This document shows positions 6,216-13,898 of a stretch of DNA of 18,126 nt, one piece after another. This DNA is from JAGPCH01 sp039810605 (lineage in GTDB: Bacteria; Bacteroidota; Ignavibacteria; Tepidaquicellales; Tepidaquicellaceae): positions 1-18,126 of the forward strand of contig JBDHXH010000059.1 of NCBI GenBank assembly GCA_039810605.1, in the 5' to 3' direction. The notes beneath the pieces were generated by a model. That model did no database searches and was not told the DNA's origin. It was given only the letters and a program-made list of their open reading frames with translations. Position 1 is the first letter of the stretch. Each line of letters begins with the position of its first letter. Made by a program: the position numbers and the translations under genes.

Positions 6216-6528
6216 CTTCCTATCCTTTCTCCTGTGAATTATTTTGTCCGTCCCGCCACAGGAAATGCAGGCGAACCAGTAAGTTTATTATTCGTTGTTC
6301 TATCTTTTGGGGATTTGTTTCGGATTCTAACCGGATTGTTCCAGCAGTGAATGAGTATGCAATATAAAAAAATATTTGAAAATTTTGTATTCAATTTTTA
6401 AATGAAATTTTGAAAAAGTTCTATACAACTTTCATCGCTTCTGTAAAGAACATGTTCTGAATGACTATCCTAAGTTTTATTCTTCTGAACTCTCTTCCGT
6501 CTTTTGAGTCTTCCGCTCAAATAAATCT
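6216..6528. other. Intergenic interval with no recognised gene
   Basis: A 313-nt gap upstream of the 75-residue gene. A very AT-rich stretch (about 6358-6420) probably contains its promoter, but I found no clean TAnnTTTG with a correctly spaced -33 element. A small GC-rich island lies at about 6245-6277. A short inverted repeat, TTTGAG/CTCAAA around 6503-6521, could be a weak hairpin after the gene ending at 6529, but it has no T-run. A 10-nt palindrome GAACATGTTC occurs near 6448. Confidence 0.5.
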
Positions 6529-6813
6529 TTACAAATCTTTTGATTCAACTATATTGAGAATCTTCGTCTGTACCCCCGATATCAAGCTGCCTTCAATGCC
6601 GGGAAAAATTTTCCTCAAAGCATCTTCTGCCGATCTGGCTTGATCATGATTCTCAAATTCAAGTTCAATGATTACAAAATTTTCGTCTTCAATCAGACGA
6701 TAAATCCGATAGCGCTTCACTCCCGACTGCTTTCTGTTTATCGGATCACTGTCAAATGCCTTTTTCCATTTCTCAAAACTTGAGACTTTATGTTCAATTC
6801 GAAGAGTTATCAC
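6529..6813 (-). CDS. Small ABM-like (dimeric alpha/beta barrel) protein
   Basis: A 94-residue soluble protein with the ferredoxin-like pattern of antibiotic-biosynthesis-monooxygenase-type small proteins: strand ITLRIEHKV, helix SSFEKWKKAFDSDP, then RKQSGVKRYRIYRL, strand FVIIELEF, and the helix DQARSAEDALRKIFP. It resembles the small proteins often labelled 'cyclase' in actinobacteria, which share H-x-V-x-x-F-x-x-W-K-x-A-F-D and Q-S-G-V. No biochemical role is established for that set, so the function is open. The start is GTG at 6813, immediately before the first strand. It lies 61 nt after the glutamate-synthase-domain gene and may be co-transcribed with it. Confidence 0.75.
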   Translation of the reverse strand: MITLRIEHKVSSFEKWKKAFDSDPINRKQSGVKRYRIYRLIEDENFVIIELEFENHDQARSAEDALRKIFPGIEGSLISGVQTKILNIVESKDL

Positions 6814-6874
6814 GCATTAATGTTTTTTGTTGAATATTAGTTTATCTCGATGTAATATCATAGCAAAATTAACA

Positions 6875-8542
6875 TCAAATACTTTCAGGAGATTTTGACT
6901 CGCTGTGAAGTTGATTGTTTTCCTGCGGCTCGTAGTTGCTCCAGCTCCCGATGTTTGGAAGTCCCCATTGCTCCGCGTTTGCATATCTGAAATCAAGCTT
7001 GTACCTGTCCGGAATTTCCTTCAGAAATGAACCAACCGGGTAACTTGGAAAAATTGCCTCATAGGTAAGCATTGATTGAAATGAAACACGCCTGTAAATA
7101 TGAGAGCGTGTAATGTTTTCCTTTTTTTCCAAACCTGATGCACCTAACAATTCCACCACACTCTTCACAGTTCGCTTGTGGAAATTTGCTACCCGGGTTT
7201 TCTTATCATCTACAACAAGTCCGATTGTCAATTTTGGATCTTGCGTTGCAACACCGACGGGACATCTGTTGGTGTTGCATAGCAGAGCCTGAATACAGCC
7301 AACCGCCATCATCATTGCTCTTGCAGAATAACATGCATCAGCTCCTAAAGCCATCGCCCTGATAATATGGAATCCGCTTGTGATTTTTCCTGACGCTAAT
7401 ATTTTTACATGCTTGCGAATGTCTAAACCTGTAAGGATATTGTGAACAAAGTCCAACCCGTCTAAAAGCGGCGCCCCTACATAGTTCGAAAACTCCTGTG
7501 GAGCTGCGCCTGTACCTCCCTCTGCGCCATCAACAGTTATAAAGTCCGGATATATATCCAATTCCATCATGGCTTTACAAATTGAAATGAATTCGCTTTT
7601 ATATCCTATGCAAAGTTTGAATCCTGTCGGCTTGCCTCCCGAAAGTTCCCTAAGCTTCTGAATAAAGAGAATCAGTCCTTTTGGTGAACTGAATGCTTTA
7701 TGATAAGGCGGTGAAGCTACAAGTGTATGCGGTTCGATGTTTCTTATTGCAGCAATTTCAGGCGTATTCTTCGAAGCAGGTAATATACCGCCATGTCCGG
7801 GTTTAGCTCCTTGTGAAATTTTAATTTCGATCATCTTTACTTGAGGCAATCGTGATTTTTCCTCAAACATTTTCTGATTGAAATTTCCGTCTTCTGTGCG
7901 GCATCCGAAATATCCCGTCCCTATCTGCCAAATCACATCTCCCCCGTGTTTCAAGTGATAGTTGCTTAGTCCTCCTTCTCCGGTGTTGTGAGCAAAACCA
8001 CCAATCTTTGCGCCCGCATTCAACGATTCAATTGCGTTTGAACTTAGTGAGCCATAACTCATGGCGGCTACATTGAATATGCTGCATGAATATGGCTGAC
8101 TGCAGTCTTTGTTTCCTATGAGCACGCGGGGATTCTGGTCCAAAATTTCGAAGTCCTTCGGAGCAATGGAATGACACAACCATTCATAGCCGTCTGAATA
8201 AACATCCAGTTGTGTACCGAACGGCATCGAATCATTTTCTAATTTTGCTCGCTGATAAACAGTTGAACGGTCAACCCTGTTAATGGGACGCCCGTCAATA
8301 TCCGACTCAATAAAATATTGATAAATCTTGGGGCGAAGATTCTCCATCAAAAAACGCAGCCTCCCTACCACAGGATAAATTCTCATGACGGAATGCTTCT
8401 TCTGATACATATCATAGTAGCCTAACCCCGTAATTATCAACACGATTACAAAAGTAATATAATAATCCGGCTGAAGATGCACGGCGAACCAATATGTAGC
8501 TGCTAATACTAATGTTGAAATGATTACAAAATGAATTCTCAT
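6875..8542 (-). CDS. Membrane-anchored FMN-binding glutamate synthase-domain protein
   Basis: A 555-residue protein. Two N-terminal membrane segments (about 5-22 and 28-43) are followed by the GltS-type FMN/Fe-S barrel: MSYGSLSSNA, HNTGEGGLSNYHLKHGGD, KISQGAKPGHGGILP (241-255), TVDGAEGGTGAAPQEF (336-351) and ILASGKITSG. The cluster Cys416-x5-Cys422-x4-Cys427 (CIQALLCNTNRCPVG) fits the [3Fe-4S] site of glutamate synthases. The N-terminal glutaminase domain and the C-terminal GXGXG domain are absent. Proteins of this class are annotated as 'FMN-binding glutamate synthase family', but their reaction is mostly unproven, so I do not call it gltB. The ATG start at 8542 just precedes the first membrane segment. 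No gltD-like partner is in the window. Confidence 0.9.
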   Translation of the reverse strand: MRIHFVIISTLVLAATYWFAVHLQPDYYITFVIVLIITGLGYYDMYQKKHSVMRIYPVVGRLRFLMENLRPKIYQYFIESDIDGRPINRVDRSTVYQRAKLENDSMPFGTQLDVYSDGYEWLCHSIAPKDFEILDQNPRVLIGNKDCSQPYSCSIFNVAAMSYGSLSSNAIESLNAGAKIGGFAHNTGEGGLSNYHLKHGGDVIWQIGTGYFGCRTEDGNFNQKMFEEKSRLPQVKMIEIKISQGAKPGHGGILPASKNTPEIAAIRNIEPHTLVASPPYHKAFSSPKGLILFIQKLRELSGGKPTGFKLCIGYKSEFISICKAMMELDIYPDFITVDGAEGGTGAAPQEFSNYVGAPLLDGLDFVHNILTGLDIRKHVKILASGKITSGFHIIRAMALGADACYSARAMMMAVGCIQALLCNTNRCPVGVATQDPKLTIGLVVDDKKTRVANFHKRTVKSVVELLGASGLEKKENITRSHIYRRVSFQSMLTYEAIFPSYPVGSFLKEIPDRYKLDFRYANAEQWGLPNIGSWSNYEPQENNQLHSESKSPESI

Positions 8543-8571
8543 ACTAAGCTTAAGATTTTCAATTTCATGAT

Positions 8572-8585
8572 ATAGTCAAGACTAT
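8572..8585. promoter_or_regulatory. Operator-like 14-nt palindrome upstream of the glutamate synthase-domain gene
   Basis: ATAGTC-AA-GACTAT is a perfect inverted repeat centred 36 nt before the ATG at 8542, in a 127-nt gap. Size and position would suit a dimeric repressor site. A single short palindrome in AT-rich DNA is weak evidence. Confidence 0.25.
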
Positions 8586-8669
8586 TTCCTAATGCTGTGT
8601 TCCAATTTTTTATTTCTATAAACAGTCTTTCAAATGGCTGTTAAAATTGCCTGCTTCCTCGTAACAAAT

Positions 8670-9545
8670 TCAAACTTCATCTCTTCTCCCTATTGCCATT
8701 TTATATGCAGCAGCAGCATCGGATAGCGGTGTCAGACTATCAGATAAAATATTAGTAGTACCATTGTTGTATAGTTCGTCCGCAACTTTTTTGATTAATG
8801 CCAGAGTAGATTTCATCAAACTTGAGCCAAGACTCAATCGGGCAACACCAAGATCCTGAAGTTCATTCACCGAAAGTGTCAATGTCGCCCCGAGTGTTGG
8901 GTTCAAAAGAATATTAATAGGTGCATCAATTTCTCTAACCAAGGTTGAGATCATTTCTTTGTCAATTACCGGTTGAACAAATATACAATCAGCTCCTGCT
9001 TCACGGTATCTGTTACCACGCTTAATTGACTCCGATAATTTTTCCTGAAGTGAACTCTGCGATGTATAAAATGAATCTGTCCTTGCATTAATTACCAAAT
9101 GAAAACCTAATGAATCTGATAAGGAGCGGATGGCTGATATCCTTTCGCAAAATTCGTTCTCGTCAATTAACATCGGACTTAGATCAATGCTGTCCTCAAT
9201 GTTTATCCCAACAATCCCCGTTGCAATTACTTTTCTAATCGAATCAAGTATTTCTTCCAGATTTTTTCCATATCCCGCCTCCATATCAACTGTTACCGGA
9301 ACCTGAACTCCTCTAACGATTCCTGTGATTACATCAATCATTTCAGATAATTGAATCACCTGGCAGTCAGGGTAACCCTTGGAAGCAGCGATTCCCATAC
9401 TCGTTGTTGCGATTGCTTTGGAGCCGCACGCTTCGATTAATCTGGAGCTTCCGATATCCCACGAGTTAAGAAGAACAAGAAGCTCCTCATCATGATGATA
9501 CTGCAAGAATTGTTCAGCTTTTGTATTTTGAATATTTGAAACCAC
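8670..9545 (-). CDS. Isocitrate lyase/PEP mutase family protein
   Basis: A 291-residue TIM-barrel enzyme of the PEP mutase/isocitrate lyase superfamily. Motifs in order: LLNSWDIGSSRLIEACG, IATTSMGIAASKGYPD, VTVDMEAGYG (84-93, with the Mg-binding acidic residues), VGINIEDS (112-119), LVINARTDSF, GADCIFVQP, and INILLNPT. The isocitrate lyase signature KKCGH is absent, so it is not glyoxylate-shunt isocitrate lyase. The set matches the broad group of PEP mutase-like C-C bond lyases (oxaloacetate, 2-methylisocitrate or carboxyphosphonoenolpyruvate-type substrates), and the exact substrate cannot be read. The start is GTG at 9545, giving the usual ~9 residues before KAEQFL. It follows the Cdd1-like gene by 33 nt. 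Confidence 0.88.
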   Translation of the reverse strand: MVSNIQNTKAEQFLQYHHDEELLVLLNSWDIGSSRLIEACGSKAIATTSMGIAASKGYPDCQVIQLSEMIDVITGIVRGVQVPVTVDMEAGYGKNLEEILDSIRKVIATGIVGINIEDSIDLSPMLIDENEFCERISAIRSLSDSLGFHLVINARTDSFYTSQSSLQEKLSESIKRGNRYREAGADCIFVQPVIDKEMISTLVREIDAPINILLNPTLGATLTLSVNELQDLGVARLSLGSSLMKSTLALIKKVADELYNNGTTNILSDSLTPLSDAAAAYKMAIGRRDEV

Positions 9546-9578
9546 AATCAGGATTTTTTTAAATGAATGAAACTAATA

Positions 9579-9854
9579 TTAATGTTTGTCCTTCCACATC
9601 CACCATTTTAGTTTTTCGCTATCTTGTTTGCTTGTTGGGGTTTCAGCAAAATATACAGCGCACCTGATGACATAAAGTAAACATCTGTCCTGAACGCAGC
9701 CTGCAAATTTATTTGATTCGTCGTAAAGTTGCTTCGGATCTTTACCTTTCAGATCTGCGATACATCTTATGCCAATGTTATACAAATCTTCCGCGATAGA
9801 CTTTCCAACACCGGGAATTAAAGCCAATTCTTTGATTGATTGCGCTGCTGTCAT
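9579..9854 (-). CDS. Helix-hairpin-helix protein of the Cdd1 ('pathogenicity locus') family
   Basis: A 91-residue protein. Its N-terminal half is a helix-hairpin-helix unit, IKELALIPGVGKSIAEDL, followed by GIRCIADLKGKDPKQLYDE. The second half carries the family signature of Cdd1 (Pfam name 'Pathogenicity locus'): GCVQDRCLLYVIRCAVYFAE and KLKWWMWKDK at the end. The cysteines at QDRC and IRC are usual in the family. The family name is historical, and no virulence role follows from it; nucleic-acid binding is suggested only by the HhH fold. It lies 62 nt after ubiE and 33 nt before the PEP mutase-like gene. Confidence 0.9.
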   Translation of the reverse strand: MTAAQSIKELALIPGVGKSIAEDLYNIGIRCIADLKGKDPKQLYDESNKFAGCVQDRCLLYVIRCAVYFAETPTSKQDSEKLKWWMWKDKH

Positions 9855-9916
9855 TAAATTTTTGATTTCATTTCGTCAATTTCAATTTGCAATATTCAAT
9901 GTCCGGAAATCTAAAC

Positions 9917-10621
9917 CTAAAGTTTCTTAAGATAAACTGTATTAACAATTCCCAAAAAATTGTTCTTTGTCCTGTATGCTTCCAGTCCTCTTTCACGTGA
10001 CATCAAAACAAACTCGTTCACTGTGTAAAAATTCCTGACGGACTCAAACAAGTATCTGTATGCGTATTTACTCCTTGAAATTCTGTTTCCGACATAAGGC
10101 ATAATTTTTCCAAAATAGACATTGAACAAACTGTTTATGAAATTGTTTTCGTTAAACATTTCTATGATAACTGCAACGCCATCGGGAGAAAGAACTCTGC
10201 TTATTTCAGTCAGAGATTTGGAGAGGTCATCAAAATTCCTGATGCCAAATCCTATCGTAATGACATCAAAGTAATCATCCGCAAACGGAAGTTCTGATGC
10301 ATCTGCCCGAATCAGTTTAAGTCTCGGATCAGAAATTTTTTCCTTCTGTATCTCCAGCATCTTTTCAGAAATATCTACGGCAACAATTTCTTCAGGCTCA
10401 AGTTTCAAAAGCTGAACCGCGAGATCTCCTGTACCGGAAGCAAGATCAAGCACTTTGCCGGTTCGCACCTTCTCCATCCCCAGAAACTCAATTATCTCCT
10501 TTCTCCATTTCTTGTCAAGGTTAAGAGTAAAGAGATGATTCAGCCTGTCATAGGTGGGAGCAATTTCATCAAACATTGACCTGATCTTCTGCGGAGATTT
10601 ATCCGGACTTGAATTGTTCAT
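9917..10621 (-). CDS. ubiE: Demethylmenaquinone methyltransferase (UbiE/MenG family)
   Basis: An S-adenosylmethionine-dependent C-methyltransferase for the last step of menaquinone synthesis (and ubiquinone where present). The 234-residue product has the family signature MFDEIAPTYDRLNHLFTLNLD and W-R near the start, SAM motif I VLDLASGTGDLA (about 57-68), VAVDISEKML, IRADASELPFADDYFD, and TIGFGIRNFDDLSKSL. The length is normal. The ATG overlaps the stop of the LolC/E gene as TAATG, so the two are translationally coupled. A menaquinone-based respiratory chain is the natural reading, because no ubiquinone gene is nearby. Confidence 0.95.
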   Translation of the reverse strand: MNNSSPDKSPQKIRSMFDEIAPTYDRLNHLFTLNLDKKWRKEIIEFLGMEKVRTGKVLDLASGTGDLAVQLLKLEPEEIVAVDISEKMLEIQKEKISDPRLKLIRADASELPFADDYFDVITIGFGIRNFDDLSKSLTEISRVLSPDGVAVIIEMFNENNFINSLFNVYFGKIMPYVGNRISRSKYAYRYLFESVRNFYTVNEFVLMSRERGLEAYRTKNNFLGIVNTVYLKKL

Positions 10622-11838
10622 TAATTAAATCTGATTGATTTGATTGGATCAATTCGCGAAGCAATAAATGATGGTATCAGCGTAGCGAGAAATGTAAGTA
10701 CAATTGTTATGACAGAAACGAGAACGATATATTCCGGTATCAGCAATATAGGAACGCTCTTCATATAATACACTTCCGGCAGCGAAAAGAAATGATACTT
10801 CAATTCTGCATAGCAAATTCCAAGTCCCAGTATATTTCCGAAAATTATACCGGTTAATCCAATCAGCAAACCATCTGCGAGGAAAATTTTCATTATGCTG
10901 GCTTTCGATGCGCCCATAGATCTTAAAATCCCGATTGACTGTGTTTTTTCAAGCACAAGCATCAGCAATGTCCCGACTATGTTAAATGTCGCAACGACTA
11001 TTATCAGTCCGAGAATAACCGGTATCGGTGCTTTCTGAAGTTCAACCCATGTAAACAGCGGCTTGAAAAGCTGGTACATTGACTTCGGATAATACGGATA
11101 ACCAATGTCACTCTTTATTTTCGCAACCACTTCATTAACCTTATCGGGATCACGCAATCTTATTTCAATTCCCGTAACAGAATTCTCAAAATTAAAAAGT
11201 TTCTGCGCCGTAAGTAAATCAGTATATATAATCAGATCATCGAAGTCTCTTAATCCGGTCTCGTAAATTCCCTTAACTATGAATTGCTTAATCTTCGGCG
11301 GATTCATAGGCGATGGAATTCCATTCAATCCGAAAACTATGACTTTGTTTCCCACATCGAGGTTCAGTTTTTTTGCAAGCTTATCCCCTATCAGCAGACT
11401 CGAAAAAATTGTGTCAACAGGCTTCAGGTCAGCACTTCCCTTCAAAATCTTATTGCGGGCAGTTGATAAATCAGTTTCCGGAATTATTCCCTTCAGTATA
11501 ATACCTTCGACATTTGATTTGAATCTTATTACTGCTTCTTTCTGAACTATCGGTGATATATCGCTTATCTCTTTCATCTCCCCTTTCATCTTTTCGATCA
11601 CATCCCTGTAGTCTCTCAATCCTTCTGCAGTGAAGGAAGAAATCTGAATGTGAGATACAAGGCTCGTCACTTTGTCTCTGATTTCTTTCTCAAAGCCCTG
11701 CAGTATCGAGACAGTCACAATCAACGCTGCCACCCCAAGCGCAACGCCAACAATAGAAATATAGGTGATGAACGATATGAATTTGGATTTCCCTCCTGAA
11801 AAAAGATATCTCCGGGCAATGAGGAATTTATAATTCAA
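10621..11838 (-). CDS. LolC/LolE-type ABC transporter permease
   Basis: A 405-residue permease of the FtsX/LolCE class, which with the ATPase LolD releases lipoproteins from the inner membrane to the LolA carrier. The N-terminal FLIARRYLFSGGKSKFISF precedes membrane segment 1 (about 22-45). A large periplasmic domain follows (about 50-265), and then three membrane segments. Between segments 2 and 3 is the conserved VLEKTQSIGILRSMGASKAS, matching the loop that couples to the ATPase. LolC and LolE cannot be separated here; many non-enteric bacteria have a single LolF-like subunit. The TTG start at 11838 is fixed by the conserved N-terminus. No lolD lies in the window. It overlaps ubiE by 1 nt and is 54 nt after prfB. 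Confidence 0.92.
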   Translation of the reverse strand: MNYKFLIARRYLFSGGKSKFISFITYISIVGVALGVAALIVTVSILQGFEKEIRDKVTSLVSHIQISSFTAEGLRDYRDVIEKMKGEMKEISDISPIVQKEAVIRFKSNVEGIILKGIIPETDLSTARNKILKGSADLKPVDTIFSSLLIGDKLAKKLNLDVGNKVIVFGLNGIPSPMNPPKIKQFIVKGIYETGLRDFDDLIIYTDLLTAQKLFNFENSVTGIEIRLRDPDKVNEVVAKIKSDIGYPYYPKSMYQLFKPLFTWVELQKAPIPVILGLIIVVATFNIVGTLLMLVLEKTQSIGILRSMGASKASIMKIFLADGLLIGLTGIIFGNILGLGICYAELKYHFFSLPEVYYMKSVPILLIPEYIVLVSVITIVLTFLATLIPSFIASRIDPIKSIRFN

Positions 11839-11892
11839 TTTCCTTGTGATTTGTTTTCATCTTATGTCCGCACTCCATTTATGAATCATGAA

Positions 11893-12985
11893 TTATTTCT
11901 CAAGCAAATATGCCTTAACGAATCCTTCAATCTCCCCATCCATTACACCTTGAGTATCGCTCGTTTCGAAATTGGTTCTGTGATCTTTCACCATATTATA
12001 CGGATGGAAAACATAGCTGCGTATCTGACTTCCCCATTCGATTTTCTTCTTTGAACTTTCAATGGATTCGATCCTCGCAAGCTCTTTTTCTTTTTCAATC
12101 ATATACAACTTTGACTTCAGCATCTTCATTGCATTCATTTTATTCTGGAGTTGTGAGCGCTCATTCTGACACTGCACTACTATTCCTGTCGGAATGTGAG
12201 TAATGCGTATTGCAGTTTCAACTTTGTTGACATTTTGTCCGCCCGCACCTCCGGAACGGAAGGTATCAACTTTAATATCCGCAGGATTGATTTCAATTTC
12301 AATATTGTCATCAATTATCGGACTTACATACACAGCAGCGAAGGAAGTATGTCTCTTCTTGTTTGCATCAAACGGTGAAATCCTTACCAGCCTGTGAACG
12401 CCGTTTTCTGCTTTGAGATATCCATAAGCATATTCCCCTTTGACTTCCACTGTCGCACTCTTTATTCCTGCACCGTCTCCGTCAAGCCTGTCAATGACTG
12501 CTGCTTTAAAATCTTTTTTCTCACAGTATCGCAGGTACATTCGCAGCAGCATTTCAGCCCAGTCCTGCGACTCTGTTCCGCCCGCGCCTGAATTAATGGT
12601 AATGATAGCATCGCGGATGTCATCTTCATCCGAAAGCATTTTCTTCAATTCAATGTCCGAAAGTTCTTTCTCGAAATTGCCTATATCACTATCCAATTCC
12701 TGTTCAATACTTTCATCAGATTCACTCTCTGCAATTTCAATTATCCCATAGATATCATTAAGATGATTTTCTACTGATTGAAATTCTTCCACCCATTTTT
12801 TCAAAGCAGATGTTTCCTGAAGGATTTTTTGTGCAGACTTGTTATCGTCCCAGAAATTTTCTCTCTGTGCTTCCTTCTCGAGTTCTTTTATTCGGCTAAT
12901 CTTTGAATCGATTTCAAAGAAACCTCCTCAAAGAGTCAACTTTCTCTTTCGAGTCTTTTAATTTGTATTTCTGATTTTCAAACAT
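11893..12985 (-). CDS. prfB: Peptide chain release factor 2, made by programmed +1 frameshift
   Basis: RF2 terminates translation at UGA and UAA. It is encoded in two frames: 23 codons from the ATG at 12985 (MFENQKYK...SLRRFL) to an in-frame TGA at 12916-12914, then 340 codons in the +1 frame from 12915 to 11893, giving a 363-residue protein. With this numbering the UGA-recognition tripeptide SPF falls at 203-205 and the catalytic GGQ at 248-250, two residues from their places in the E. coli factor. SPF rather than PxT identifies RF2, not RF1. An in-frame ATG at 12997 is an alternative start. Low RF2 makes the ribosome pause at the TGA and shift, so the factor controls its own supply. The gene lies between the AtuA-like and Lol genes. 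Confidence 0.96.
12914..12928 (-). promoter_or_regulatory. prfB programmed frameshift site (internal Shine-Dalgarno plus CTTTGA)
   Basis: AGGAGG at 12928-12923 is followed by TTT, then the slippery CTT (12919-12917) and TGA (12916-12914). The 3-nt spacing between Shine-Dalgarno and CTT is the same as in the E. coli site, AGGGGG-TAT-CTT-TGA. The anti-SD pairing pulls the ribosome forward while CTT re-pairs on TTT, and T12916 is skipped. Confidence 0.95.
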
Positions 12986-13012
12986 ATTTAATTTCATTTT
13001 AGAATTCGAAAA

Positions 13013-13327
13013 TTATTTAATTTCTATTTCCATCTTAAGCAGTGCGCTTGCAAGAGTTTTCCCCTGTGCATCAAGTTTCAACGAAACAGTTCCGCCGCCG
13101 CCGAGTGCATTGTTTAAAATAAAGTTCAATGCGTTTATATTCGGCATTTCATACCTGATTACTTCACCTTCACATATACCTTCAAAAAACTTTTTTACTT
13201 TTTCGGCTGTAACTTCCCTCCTGATCACTTCATAATTCTTTTTGTCATAAGCAATCAGCCCGATGTTAGCAGCATCTCCCTTGTCTCCGCTTCTTCCATG
13301 GCAAATTTCCCGTAATTTTATTTTCAT
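13013..13327 (-). CDS. Stand-alone AtuA C-terminal-like (ferredoxin-fold) protein
   Basis: A 104-residue protein matching the C-terminal domain of AtuA, the DUF1446 family of acyclic terpene utilization loci. It has CHGRSGDKGDAANIGLIA (about 9-26), YEMPNINALNFILNNALGGGG (about 59-79) and a C-terminal LDAQGKTLASALL. In many genomes this domain is fused to, or adjacent to, the larger DUF1446 domain; here no such partner is in view. It stands 50 nt after the methyltransferase gene and about 27 nt before prfB, in the same direction. Its molecular role is not established, and a link to branched-chain or terpenoid acyl metabolism is inference from the family name. Confidence 0.82.
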   Translation of the reverse strand: MKIKLREICHGRSGDKGDAANIGLIAYDKKNYEVIRREVTAEKVKKFFEGICEGEVIRYEMPNINALNFILNNALGGGGTVSLKLDAQGKTLASALLKMEIEIK

Positions 13328-13377
13328 AGATTAAATTTTAATTATTTTCAGCTCAAATCACTATTCGAGTTTTGGAG

Positions 13378-13887
13378 TTAAATCTTCAAGGCTTTATTCT
13401 CCTCATTTATTCTGACCCGGAGCACAAGAAAATTCAACAGTGTAAAGATTGTTGCAGTGAAATACAGATTGAATATCATCGGCAATGAAAACATCTCGCA
13501 CGCAACTATGACATAATTCGGATGACGAAGAAATCTGTATGGTCCTCTGTTAACAAGCGTACTTCCTGGAATGCGCAAGATCTTCGTATTCCAGAATTCT
13601 CCAAGTGATATTAGCACCCAGATGCGTCCTGCCTGCAAGAAAATGAAAATTACCAAAAACAAATAATTAATAATATTTAATTTATCGTTCATACTTGTTA
13701 AAAAAAATTCGGCTGACATTGAAATGAAAAACAGAGAATGCATTAGGACAATGTATTTGTAATGTCTCTTTCCGAATTCAATTGCTCCGCGTCGCAGAAG
13801 TTTCTTCTCATTGGAAGCGGAATAAATCAATTCAACTACTCTCTGAATAATGACCGCTGAAATTACAATCAGAAATAGTTCAAGCAT
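13378..13887 (-). CDS. Isoprenylcysteine methyltransferase-family protein, BpsB/YpbQ-like
   Basis: A 169-residue integral membrane methyltransferase with about four or five hydrophobic segments. The conserved C-terminal SAM-binding part reads RGPYRFLRHPNYVIVACEM and then RINEENKAL. I chose the ATG at 13887: AAGGA, overlapping the stop codon of the synthase gene, lies 8 nt before it. The product then begins LELFLIVISAVIIQRVVELI like Bacillus YpbQ/BpsB (about 168 residues). An upstream in-frame ATG at 13914 would add nine charged residues and overlap the synthase. In Bacillus the bpsA-bpsB pair makes alkylpyrones and their methyl ethers, so O-methylation of a polyketide product is the likely job; true isoprenylcysteine is not expected. 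Confidence 0.87.
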   Translation of the reverse strand: MLELFLIVISAVIIQRVVELIYSASNEKKLLRRGAIEFGKRHYKYIVLMHSLFFISMSAEFFLTSMNDKLNIINYLFLVIFIFLQAGRIWVLISLGEFWNTKILRIPGSTLVNRGPYRFLRHPNYVIVACEMFSLPMIFNLYFTATIFTLLNFLVLRVRINEENKALKI

Positions 13888-13898
13888 TGTGTCATTCC

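Noticed and set aside
8670..9545. Classical isocitrate lyase (aceA)
   Set aside because: At 291 residues it is far shorter than AceA and lacks the KKCGH signature.
9579..9854. Virulence gene, from the family name 'pathogenicity locus'
   Set aside because: The name is historical; the sequence shows only a helix-hairpin-helix protein in a housekeeping context.
12440..12751. 103-residue plus-strand reading frame
   Set aside because: Antisense to prfB, serine-rich, no domain.
12914..12916. prfB as a pseudogene broken by a stop codon or frameshift
   Set aside because: The TGA, CTT and Shine-Dalgarno spacing reproduce the known recoding site exactly, and the rest of the protein is intact.
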